Source: Campanula takesimana
Lineage: Eukaryota; Streptophyta; Magnoliopsida; Asterales; Campanulaceae
Assembly: GCA_026119855.1 (NCBI GenBank)
Contig: JAOWBW010000269.1
Span: 248,001 to 312,000, forward strand
Length of the DNA: 64,000 nt
Direction of reading: 5' to 3'
In this document: piece after piece, positions 54,382-64,000 of the stretch
Layout of the letters: the number at the start of each line of letters is the position of its first letter
Numbering within the stretch: the stretch's first letter is position 1
Program-made: the position numbers and the translations under genes
Notes under the pieces: generated by a model
The model's database searches: none
What the model was told of the DNA's origin: nothing
What the model saw: the letters and a program-made list of their open reading frames with translations, nothing else

Positions 54382-55525
54382 GAGTAAACTTCTTTTCTGC
54401 CCCTCGTACTATGGCCCCAACATCAATTTGACACTCGTACTATTGAAACGCTAAATGTATGATGCGTACTATTGTTTAATATACAAAATTAACCAACATT
54501 TTATTCAGTCGTTAACTTTTTCTAACACACGTTATTTTTTCTAACGAGCATTAATTTATTTTAACGAATGTTAATAATTTAACACAATTTTAATTTACCT
54601 AAATGACAGAACTACCCCTAAGATCCAAACAAAACCCACCCTCCCCTCCCTCCCCCGACACACAACGCGCACACACACTTTCTCTCTTTACCTTCCCCAC
54701 TTCCGGCAACCCCTCCCCACCTCCGGCGACACCACCACTCCCCTAACCCCAGCGACCCTGGAATGCATGTAACTGATAATTGAAGAATGTTTTGGGGATA
54801 TTCTTGGAGTGCTTTTGATAAGATAAAGCCAATTAAAGGGATCTGAAATAGGGGATTTTCATCAGTCTTTTTCCGATGACCATATCTCCCTCTCCGATAA
54901 ATATTTTCCAGATCCCAACGGTTAATGAATCGGGAAATTGATTTTTTCTGGACCAGATCGGGAAAGTGACGGGATTCGATTTTGCTTCGATTTTTGGCCT
55001 TTTGGCCGGAATTTTCACAGGTTTTATTGCTCTTGGCCGGAGCCTAGGTTTAGGGTAGGTGCGGTCATGGCTAGGAAGGGGATTGGTACATCTTTTTTGG
55101 TGTGGAAGGTGTAAATGGCAGCTCAAATCCTAATTTGCAAGGAGGGGGGTCGATTGGTGTTGGGGATGCCTCTAATCCATCAATGGTGGAGTTGGTTGGG
55201 TGGAGTGGTGACTGGTTGTGATGGTTTGTGGTGGTGGCGATGGGGGCGGTGTTGGGCTGCGAAGGGTGGGGTGGATGTTGGGTTTGGGAAGATGATGGAG
55301 ATAACAAAATTTAATTTTGTTAACATAAATTATTAACATCCATTAAAATAAATTAATGCTCGTTAGAAAAAATAACGTGTGTTAGAAAAAGTTAACGACT
55401 GAATAAAATGTTGGTTAATTTTGTATATTAAACAATAGTACGCATCATACATTTAGCGTTTCAATAGTACGAGTGTCAAATTGATGTTGGGGCCATAGTA
55501 CGAGGGGCAGAAAAGCAGTTTACTC
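54382..55525. mobile_element. Mutator-like element with ~200-bp TIRs, possible Pack-MULE
   Basis: TIRs start GAGTAAACT and contain CCCCTCGTACTATGGCCCCA. The left TIR runs 54382 to about 54585, the right about 55320-55525, near-perfect. The 9-10 bp duplication AAAGATAAAG/AAAGATGAAG lies at 54372-54381 and 55526-55535. The 730-bp interior is GC-richer at one end (54630-54760, C-rich with CCGGCAACC-like text), resembling a captured 5' UTR/first exon. No long ORF or recognised domain. It interrupts the gag remnant of the Athila-like element. Confidence 0.82.
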
Positions 55526-55529
55526 AAAG

Positions 55530-56689
55530 ATGAAGTCGGTAAATTATAATGTTCAACATGGATGTTCTAATTGTGGTGTTTATTATCATGCTACTAATGA
55601 TGTCCGTCTAGGACCTATTTTCCTGAGTATGTTCCACAGGTTCAAGAAAGGAGTTTTGCCCAACCATTGCAACAACAGTATAACTATTTTCCTAACTCTT
55701 TTAAGCAAGGATGGGGAAATCATTCAGACATGGTTTGGAGCAATGATGATATAGTTTATAATCCCACTTGTGAGCCAAACTATGTGAATAATCCACCACC
55801 ACCACAGTCGGAAGAGAAACCTTCAACCCTGGTTTGGTATCTAAATGCTGACGGGGAAGAGTGTGTCTATGACTTATTTTTTGAGCCATATTTTAAACCA
55901 CCACCACAATATGGAAAGTAAACCGTGGAGGACGCAAAAGAGAATTTTGTCTATGAAATCTCTAATGTTTCCTCTCCGGATGTGTCACATGAAGAGAAAC
56001 CTTTTGAGGATGCAACAGAGAATTTTGTCTATGAAATCTCCAATGTTGTCCCTAATGGAGGGTCACTTGAAGAGAAATCTTTTGAGGATGCAAAGGAAAA
56101 TTTTTTCTATGAAATCTCCAATGTTGACTCTGAAGATGGATCACATTTTGCTAATTCAAGTAGGTGTATAGGCTGTGTGGAAAAGGCGAAGGAAACGAAG
56201 AAGGTGGAGAAAACATGGCATGAGTTAGCTATTGAGGAGCTTGAGTTTGCCTTATATGGTGGTGAGCAGTGGGTTAGTAGGGAAGTTCCCAACGAGGATG
56301 AGGACCTTTTTATTGAAGAGAACTTGGTGATCCTTATGGTACCCCTTCCTTCTTGTAATAGTAGAAAAGGTGGTGAGAGGCCACAAGTGGAAGAGCCCAA
56401 GAAGCGAAGATGCCAACAATTCCCTGTGGCACTAAATGATAAAATAAAAAGGGGAATAAACATGGGGCATGAGCTGAAGATAAGGACCCGTGAGAATGCA
56501 ATGTGGTCCAAAGAAAGAAAGGTGAAATCCAAACCGGGCAACGGTCGGGCTAACGACCTTAACCAAATGCGCTTGTTGGGAGGCAACCCAACTAGGTATG
56601 TTTTAGTTTTTGTCTTTTATTGTTTTGTTGTGTCATGCCATCCTTTGAACCCAAAGCATGCTTTAGTTCCTTATGCTATGAGGACATAG
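55530..56689 (+). pseudogene. Gag-like remnant of the Athila-like element
   Basis: Begins after the Mutator-like element with a CSNCGVYYHATND patch resembling an Athila zinc knuckle. Gln/Asn/Pro-rich text (QQQYNYFPNSFKQGW) to a TAA at 55919-55921 follows. The same frame then stays open for 255 codons to 56689. That part holds three tandem copies of an FEDAKENFVYEISNV-like unit (about 55930, 56006, 56084) and an acidic then Lys/Arg-rich region ending MRLLGGNPTR, text usually found at the pol end of Athila/Tat elements. So gag and the pol end look joined by deletion of pol. No catalytic domain. Confidence 0.65.
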
Positions 56690-58193
56690 CATGTTTTGAG
56701 TTTGGGGGTAGGCATCTCTCAGAGTTTGTGGGTTTATAGGGGAGTGTATATAGTTGTCACCCTCCAAAAAAAAAAAAAAATAGAAAAATTTTAAAAATTT
56801 TGTTCTCTTTATATTTTGGGATGTTGGCCCATAGTCGGTGATGATCCTAGGGTTTGTTATTTTTAGCCATTGTGGGTTTTATTGTTTAGCATAGAGTTGG
56901 GACTGCATTAACACTACTAAAGGCATGATTGCACCACCTCTCACTTACATTACTTCCATGATCATGTTACCAACTTAGGAATAATTTATGGGATCACTTG
57001 GTGTATGTTCGGGGACCCTAGAACATCGTTGCATGGTTGTCAATAACAAGTCAATAGGTTATTCGGTATTTATGGCATTTCTTTCTAAACCCTTTTTGTC
57101 GGCCTTATTTTGTCTATCAAGTCACTAAATAAAATCATCGCTAGAACACCCTTTTGAGCCTAATAATGACTGAAAGAATGGCACATTAAATACTGCCGTT
57201 CACCTTCTTTTGACACCCGATTTCCTACCCTTTTGCACTAAGAATAGGTTAGACCCACCTTGATGAGGATGTGGATTAGGGAATGATGGGAATTGATGGT
57301 TCAGAATTGGGAGAATGATTTGGGGAATTATGGTGTACGGCCAAAGATATAAAAAAAGGGGATATGTAATGAAAGGAAGGGGCAAGCACAAAAATATTGT
57401 GATAAATGTTTGTGGTGTTCGAAAGCTGTAAATAGCACACTTTTATCTTATGTAAAGTTGAAGTTCAAAAAAAAAAATTATGTAAATATATATATATATA
57501 TATATTCAGAAAAAGCTTGTCCCCTTAATGTATTGAAGTGATGATTGTGAAAGGCCACAAAAATAGGGAAACATATCTCACCGCATGTAATTATATAAAA
57601 GTTCAAGTTTGAGGGTGAGACAGTGTGGGAATTTGGGGAGCGAAGAGTTCAACTTATTGTGAGGATGTACACATTGTAGAAGACTTCTTAGTCCACTTTC
57701 TTAACTTCGTATGTCCTTACCTTCATTTATAACTGTGAACCTAGCCTTGCGCGTTTGTTGTGCTTAAAACTTTATGCCATATTTTCTTTCAATATCGGTA
57801 ACCGGGTTGACAACTGTGTATATATGATTATGAGTGTCCTTGGTTGGGGTGTGTATCATCATTATCATTTGTGAATTTAGAGCATTAACTAAAGTGATCC
57901 CATAAGCTAATCTTATTTTGGTCGCATTGATCACCAACATCACTCATCCTATCATACTATGGTGGAAAATTAAACGAGTTAGTTGTGTGTATTTGTTGCA
58001 ATTTGGTTTTACGATGGTACCTATTTGATGGAACTTGTGTGAGAGACCCTGAGACTTTTGGTTAACGACTCCCATATGTATTGAGAACATCCCAAAAATA
58101 TTTTTTTTTATTGTTTTTAGCTTTTGTAGTTTTATAGTTTTATATATGTTCTGTTTTACTCAAGGACGAGCAAAAGATAAGTTTGGGGGTATT
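56690..58193 (+). other. 3' region of the Athila-like element
   Basis: Non-coding. GAGTTTGGGGGTAGGC near 56700 and a second AAGTTTGGGGGT at the PPT, an A-run (56767-56780) and a (TA)n microsatellite (57487-57505). Nothing else recognised. Confidence 0.6.
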
Positions 58194-59686
58194 TGATTGA
58201 TGTGTTTTTACCCATCCAAATCATATACTTCTATGAATTATTAGATGCTCAACCTTGGGTGTTTTGATGGTTTTTGGAGTGTTTATGAGTATAGGGAAGG
58301 AGCAAAAGAATGCACGGATTCTTGTACGTTAAAGTGCGAAAAAGAAGGATAACGAATGGACCAGAACATAAAGATAACCAGATGTGACCTCTTAGAAATC
58401 AATGCCATTGGATATTACTCGAAAAGAGCTTTCCAACGATAGTTTACACGTCCAAATCGGAGTTCGTATGAAGAAGTTATGACCTCCGGAAGTTTACGCG
58501 TAAAATGTACAAGCCGCAATGCAGAAGGTGCGACCGCACATGCACCGGAGCAAACCCCAGAACAGGCTGACCAAGTGGGCGGCTGCCCACACAATGACCA
58601 TAGGGGAATTATCCAGGGACTTTTGGGGAATTATGCAAAATATGTTGGGCTTTTCTGTAATTTCCAAAATTCTAGGTGCTTTTCTGGAATTTTTTGAGGA
58701 CCTTTGGAGAATTTTTCAAGGAATTTTCTGGAAACTCAAAACTACCAAGGGCTCCTGGGGAAATCCGGCCATCAGCACTTTATTTCTCCTTTTTCAACAA
58801 GTAATCCTAGGGTTTTCCTAATTTTTACACCTCTTTAGCCCTTGTATAAATATAACACTCTAGCCTACTTTATTATTCATACTTTAATACATACTTTATT
58901 CAAGATTCAAGGATTGTAATCAAGGATTCATCAATTAATCTAGGTTTTGATGTTTTTTTAATTTATTATTTGTTCTTGATTTTATGAGTAGCTAATTTCT
59001 TAGATTCATGGATTGGTATTAACAAATACTAGATCTCTATGCTATAGATTTAATTCTTCCATTCGATTTAATTCTTGTTCATTAAAATATTATTCATGAT
59101 TAATTCTTTAGTTTCAATTATATGTTAAGATATAAATTGGCGTTAGAGTTATTGGGTATATATTACTACACTAGCGTGGGTGATTATACGTTGACCATTG
59201 TTTTGATGATTAAATTCAATTAAGGACCCAGCGAAAGTCAAAAGAATTTAGGTTCATGTGTTCTTGAGTGCTTCATGAATTTCTTGCATGTTGTATAGAC
59301 CTAGCGGAAAGTATTAACATAAAGAAAATAATAGAATTGCAATCCGGCGACCGAACCGTCCCAATTCTTATTAAAGTGAACGAACCCAAGAAAGAATTTG
59401 ATCTTATTATTTTGAAGCATAGCATAGAGTGAAAGTATTTGTGAACTAAATTCGTGAATCTATTCGTTAATCTTACTTTTATTTATTTTCTTAGTTTAAT
59501 TTTAATTACTGCTTTAGTAGTTAAATTAATCAAAAACCAAAACCCCACTATTTACTTTTCTGTTTTTTAAACATTCATGTTTTCCAATCTAGTCTCTGTG
59601 GATTCGACCCTTGCTTGTGCATACTACTACACTGGTAACTAGTACACTTGCTAGGTAATTTAATTAGAGAGAGATTTTTTCCATCA
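58194..59686 (+). repeat. 3' LTR of the Athila-like element
   Basis: 1493 bp, including the ~255 bp (58591-58846) absent from the 5' LTR. Otherwise differs from it by scattered substitutions. Confidence 0.88.
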
Positions 59687-59894
59687 AGTTTTTTATATTG
59701 CTTTCCTTAGTTATAGTTGATTAGTTTCCTATTTGTTTTAGTTTCCTTATTTTTAGGTATTGGAGTAATATAAATACACCTTCTTGTAGTAGGGTTTTAT
59801 CATCAAGAGTTAATGAAATTTATTTTCCTTTTTATTTTTATATATTCTCTCAAATTCATCAAAAGTTATAATCAAAATGGACACTCATTTTGGG

Positions 59895-59941
59895 ACAAAA
59901 ATGTCTTGAAAATGGACACTCATTTAAGGACAGAGGGAGTA
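59895..59941. mobile_element. Right part of the split MITE
   Basis: TGGACACTCATTTAAGGACA followed by GAGGGAGTA. Pairs with the left part at 52608. A second TGGACACTCATTTTGGGAC lies at 59877, a partial internal duplication. Confidence 0.55.
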
Positions 59942-59994
59942 TATAATATTTGGAGATCAGTAACTCTGTTCAGTAGTCTTTTTCTTATATCATA

Positions 59995-60307
59995 CTCCCT
60001 CCGTCCCAGTTTAAGGTTCTTAGTTTGACTATGCACGCTTATTAAGAAACTAAGGCAAAAACAAAGGAAATGAGTCAACCAAATGTAGAGAGTGAAGGAT
60101 ATAAGTGTCCAAAATACTATTCATGAAGCAAGTGTGTGAAAGTAAGTTAGGAAAGTAATGGTTTTTTTGTAATTAAATGAACTTCTTGAAGGTAAGATTC
60201 TCTAAAGCACTATTCATTCTTTTCCATTTATGGAATAAAGCAATTAAGAACCTTAAACTGGGACAGACAAATAAAAAAGTAAGAACCTTAAACTGGGACG
60301 GAGGGAG
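59995..60307. mobile_element. Stowaway-type MITE 2
   Basis: CTCCCTCCGTCCC to GGGACGGAGGGAG, TA duplications at 59993-59994 and 60308-60309, 313 bp. The right end has a duplicated AAGAACCTTAAACTGGGAC. Internal AAGGTTCTTAGTTTGACT is shared with MITE 1. Confidence 0.92.
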
Positions 60308-60559
60308 TATTATATTTTCTCTGTATTTGCTTAGTTATTATAATTAAATATTTCATTTTTTTCCGATGCCGTATTAACTGGTTAATGTGGATGACTATAA
60401 GGTTACTGGAACAGAGGCACAATGCAGGAACTATTGAAGTGGAAGACAAAGAAAAGAAGATGGCTTGTCGTACCACAGTGTGAGGTTAGCTATTAGTTGC
60501 TTCTGCTCTTATATTTTCTCGGCAAATACTTCTTTGCGAGTCGCCCCCCTCCCAAAATC

Positions 60560-61300
60560 CACGTGTCTGTTTTAAAAAAAAAAAAAACCTCCAATAATTT
60601 TAAAATGCTATATCTTGAGATTTTGAAGCCGATTTTTTAAAAAAAAATACCGGTGTGTTCGTTTCGACGAGATGAACAAAACTACATAAGTTATGATATA
60701 GTTTGATTATTTTTTTAAAAAAAACATAATTTTTAACACACAAAAAATTGATCTGCTCGTCATAATAAAATGTAACACTTTCTTATGAAGAAAGTAACAG
60801 TTTGGTCTTAAAAAAGTAACACTTTTATTGTAAGATGTAACAGCAGTTCCGCAAATAATATAATTAATTTTTGTGATTAGAAAAAGTAATAATTGAATGT
60901 AACACAGTGCATATGTGATTGTAATATGTTATATAGATGAATGTAACAGTTTATAGGTTAAATGTTACATTTTTTTTTAAAAAAAAAAGAGAGTAAAAAA
61001 TCATGTATATAATCGGTTTTGCATTTCAATTGAATGTAAAACCCTAGAAAAGTGTTACAATTGAGAAAAAAAATGTTACATTCATTTATTATAAAATGTT
61101 ACATTAGTTTAGTTATCAAACTTATGTTATCTTTAATTTATTTCAGCAAAATTGTGGTAAATTTTTGAAAAAAAAAGTGTTACATATGAGAAAAAAGTGT
61201 TACATTTTCTTATAAAAAGTGTTACTTTTGCTGGCAAGCAAAAAATAGCAGGAAAAAAAAGGAAAAAAGAAAAAGAAAAAGGAAACAGTTTCCTGGCGCC
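60560..61300. repeat. AT-rich TGTAACA/TGTTACA-rich stretch
   Basis: TGTAACA-type words prevail in the left half (60770-60960) and the reverse form TGTTACA in the right half (60960-61220), an inverted organisation like that at 47989-49176. Homopolymer A/T tracts are frequent. Ends and duplications could not be defined. 60310-60559 and 61301-61513 contain nothing I recognise. Confidence 0.5.
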
Positions 61301-61513
61301 GTCGCATAGCAGTCCACCTCTGTTTTCTCATTCAAGTTTACCTATTCGAATGTGTTGAGGGTGACTCTCAATTTGAACTAATTTGAATTGGTCTTGCAAC
61401 GGAGAAGAAGACGGAGAATTTGTAAAGCTGGTAAGGTGGGCGGCCGCCCATGGCTAGGGCCGGCGACCACACAGCTTGGCCAAAAATGTACCAAAAATCT
61501 CCCAGACTATTTG

Positions 61514-64000
61514 TGTCACGACCCGAAAACTAGGCTCTATTTTATTAGTAATAAATAATTATTATTTATTTAATTGCTTATTTATTTATTTAAATTATTA
61601 TTTATTTAAATATTTATGTGTGCACTTTATGTGTCATAATAAATTATGACTAGCATTTTATTTGGGTCATTTGTGCTAATGTAGAAGTGTTGAGTCTTAT
61701 TTGTTAGTGGGGAGTTTGTTTGTAGAGAGTAGTAGTAAGGGAGGGGTCTAAGTGTAAGTTTAGTTTTAATCATCTTCTCCCTACTCCCTCTATTTCTCCC
61801 TTACCCCTTTCACTTTCCAGCCATTTCTCTCTCTCTCTAGCTCATTGGGTAAGTTTTTCTTCCTCTCACTTCTCTCTTCATTTCCATCATCTTCCTCTCA
61901 TTATTTCTCATTTCTTAAAACATGAATCATGTTTAGATCGTCGATAGGATCGTAGGAAGCCAAGAAATTTCGAGTTCCGTCACCTTTGAGAAAATCCGGG
62001 TAAGTTTCTTTTCCCTCAATTTTATGCTAAAGTGTTCATATCATGTTTATATTATGCTTGATGTGTTATATTTGAAGTTTGGTTGAGTTTGGATTTTATT
62101 TGGAATTTATTTGGAGTTTTGGTCAAAAATGGTGATTTTAGGAATGTTGGGTTTGAATCTTGATCTTGGTTGATAAATGGTATTATTTGAGTCCCCATTC
62201 TAGTTAGAAGTTGTTTTGTGTTCATCTTTATGCTTGGTGGAAGGTTGATTATGTTTGATTTTGGTTGTAATATGAAATGGGTAAGAAAAATTGGTAAAAA
62301 CCCAGATTTTGGCCGGATTTCGTCCCTCCGGGCAAGGAGGCGCGCGCACCATGTTTTGGGAGGCGCGCGCACCCCTTTCTGCTTCGAAATCGCAGCTTTC
62401 TGACCTTAGGAGGCGCGCGCATCACTTTTTTGGAGGCGCTCGCATCCCCCCTTTTTCCAGTTTGTCCGTTTTTCGTTCGATCTTCCGGAGGCCATAACTT
62501 TCTCATCCGGACTCCGTTTTAGGCGTGTAAACTATCGTTTCGAAGCTCTCTTCGAGAACTACAAGATGGTATAGGTTTTTCAGTTAAGTTATAAGTTTTA
62601 TACTTCGGGATTTTATTGGGTGTTTGGGCATCTTATGACGTGTTCGTGGTTGTTCCAATCGAATTGATTTTCGAGTAGGACTTGGTCTAGGTTTTAGGAG
62701 ATGTTCCATAGTACCTAGAGGGTTGTTGTTGAACACTAAAATGTAGAGTTTAGTCCGGTCGTAATCATGTTCTAATAAGGGTAACATTTTGGATTCGTTT
62801 GGGATTTGTTCGTTAAGGGCGGAGGTAAAGCGTGTAGTGGCAATTGGTTACTTACGGTTTGATTAACCTTAAAGTGTATTCATTCTGATTCCTACTTTCG
62901 AATTTCAGGTGTGATGAGATGGTTGAGTTCATAGTCCTAGTACATCCTTATGAGTAAACGTTTAGGATAATTTTGGGTTGTAGTCGTTGTACTATTTGTG
63001 AGAGACCGTTTGGATTGTGTTCCTTATGAGTAACTTATGGTATCATCTTTGAAATGTATCTGGTATGGTTCCTCTTTATGGAATTATCGTATTCTAATAA
63101 TCATTGTTGTTGAGCTCCTTATGAGCAATACCGTTTATCGTTGTTGTGCTCTTTTATGAGAAACTTCTTGTGTTCGTTGTTGTTGAACTCTTCATGAGTA
63201 CCCGTTGCATCTTTATGGTGATTTAATTGGTGTGGTTCCCTACTTTGGAACCCTAAGTTGTTTAATTAAGCTAGTATTTATTACTTAGCATTTATTTGGA
63301 AGTCCAGCTGGTACTTTGTTAACATGATGTTTAGTGAGAGGATTATAATGGCTCCTGAACCAAGTCCTTTATAATGTTCTTCACTCGTTCCCGTTCCCCT
63401 TCTACTGGCCATAGTTGGGATGATATTGAACTCCCTTTGGTGAGTATTATAGAGTTTGGGTAATGACTTCGTGTCATGTACCCCGTTCCCGTTATCGTTC
63501 ATCGATTATTGGTTGTTGGTTGGTTCTGACCGGGGTCCTCTTCAGTTGTTATGCTACCGAGGTTCTCTCCAGCTGGTTATGCTGCTATGGTCGATGGGTT
63601 ATCGGTGATTGGTTATTGGATATTCGGTTTCTGAACCGGCTTCTTTAGCTCTTGATGCTGTTTATTGTAGCTGCTCTTCGATGCGGTTCTGTTAATATTG
63701 ATCAGATCGATTCACCCCTTTTGGGAAACCTTGGTTCAGTATCCTTTGTTACTTGTTTATTTCCGCTGCTATCTGTTAATTGTTATTTGCTATGTGCTAC
63801 GTGAGATTATTATTATTGGTTATTGCATAATAGCATGGCATGTAGTTGCATTAGTAACTTACTGAGATTTTATTTCACCCCGTTTCTTGTTTCAAATTGT
63901 TTTCCTTAACCCCCCCCCCAGCAGGAAAAGGATTAGGATTCGCGGATCGAGGAGGACGTCGAGAGGTTTGAGATATTGGGGCAGGTTGTTATGGATCGGT
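61514..64000 (+). repeat. Partial LTR related to the 42-kb solo LTR (runs off right edge)
   Basis: Starts TGTCACGACCCG, like TGTAGCGACCCC of 42026. Shares the GGAGGCGCGCGCACC motif array (62337, 62360, 62409, 62432), a GAGAGGATTATAATGGCTCC segment near 63336 and the GTAACTTACTGAGATTT block near 63856. At 62483-62570 it carries a module also found in the Athila-like LTR. No coding capacity; short ORFs here are chance. The LTR end is not reached after about 2.5 kb. Confidence 0.72.

Larger units (their letters stand above)
52884..59686 (+). mobile_element. Athila-like non-autonomous Ty3/gypsy element
   Basis: LTRs 52884-54131 and 58194-59686 with 7-bp inverted ends TGATGGA/TCCATCA. Asp-type PBS TGGCGCCGTTGCCGG at 54138-54152, PPT AAGTTTGGGGGTATTT just before 58194. 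Interior of 4 kb: a gag-like remnant, no pol, and the Athila/Tat-type trailer text GAGTTTGGGGGTAGG near 56700. Flanks AGATT and AGTTT differ by one base, so the duplication is imperfect. A Mutator-like element sits at 54382-55525. Confidence 0.87.

Noticed and set aside
61441..61512. GGGCGGCCGCCCA palindrome as a possible replication origin or site-specific recombination site
   Set aside because: Single occurrence beside an LTR boundary. It fits the GC-rich palindromes seen in plant LTRs, and there is no supporting context.
62052..62506. Short ORFs with repeated ARR/APP text
   Set aside because: They come from the GGCGCGCGCACC motif array in a non-coding LTR.

Overview
The window is repeat-filled nuclear DNA of a flowering plant, probably a eudicot; I cannot name the family. 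Essentially every kilobase is assignable to a plant transposable element. The only host-gene trace I trust is a broken F-box/LRR fragment near 52.1-52.6 kb. Plant signatures are a Sirevirus-type Ty1/copia element, Tat/Ogre- and Athila-type Ty3/gypsy elements, plant mobile domain (PMD) genes, Stowaway MITEs, Mutator-like elements and a plant L1 LINE.

Layout. 1-2956: 5' end (gag, PBS, LTR) of an Athila-type element on the minus strand. 2957-3130: scrap of another copia reverse transcriptase. 3131-46169: one Sirevirus-like copia element on the minus strand, bounded by LTRs (3131-4548, 44715-46169) and the 5-bp duplication AGTTC. Three later insertions inflate it to 43 kb: Tat element A (5053-19081, plus strand, duplication GGCGG), Tat element B (27587-40865, plus strand, duplication AGTAC) and a solo LTR (42026-44078, duplication CATTT). 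46212-47970: ORF1-only LINE. 47989-49176: non-autonomous Mutator-like element. 49621-52078: copia-type solo LTR carrying a small rearranged LTR element (49916-52051), which itself carries a Stowaway MITE. 52079-52571: F-box/LRR remnant. 52608-59941: a MITE split by an LTR fragment, split in turn by an Athila-like non-autonomous element (52884-59686) that hosts a long-TIR Mutator-like element (54382-55525). 59995-60307: second Stowaway. 60.56-61.3 kb: AT-rich TGTAACA-rich stretch. 61514-64000: start of an LTR related to the 42-kb solo LTR.

How the parts relate. Element A has reverse transcriptase, two RNase H domains and integrase but no recognisable gag, plus two PMD genes on the opposite strand. 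Element B has a gag-like zinc-finger ORF but no pol. They share LTR ends, tRNA-Arg-type PBS, a repeat-bearing leader, 3' UTR and PPT, so they look like partners mobilised by common machinery. Both carry two families of probable structured RNA: a CTACG/CGTAG-closed motif (about 12 copies) and a hairpin with a mostly GNRA-like loop (5 copies, compensatory changes). A near-palindrome (GGCCACGCGGCC and variants) is arrayed in the LTR promoters of both elements and upstream of both antisense PMD genes. These are my best candidates for an undescribed system. The Sirevirus also carries an extra 3' gene with its own TATA box and a canonical intron.

Limits: boundaries, introns and LTR divergence were read by eye. 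No alignment, folding or database search was run.
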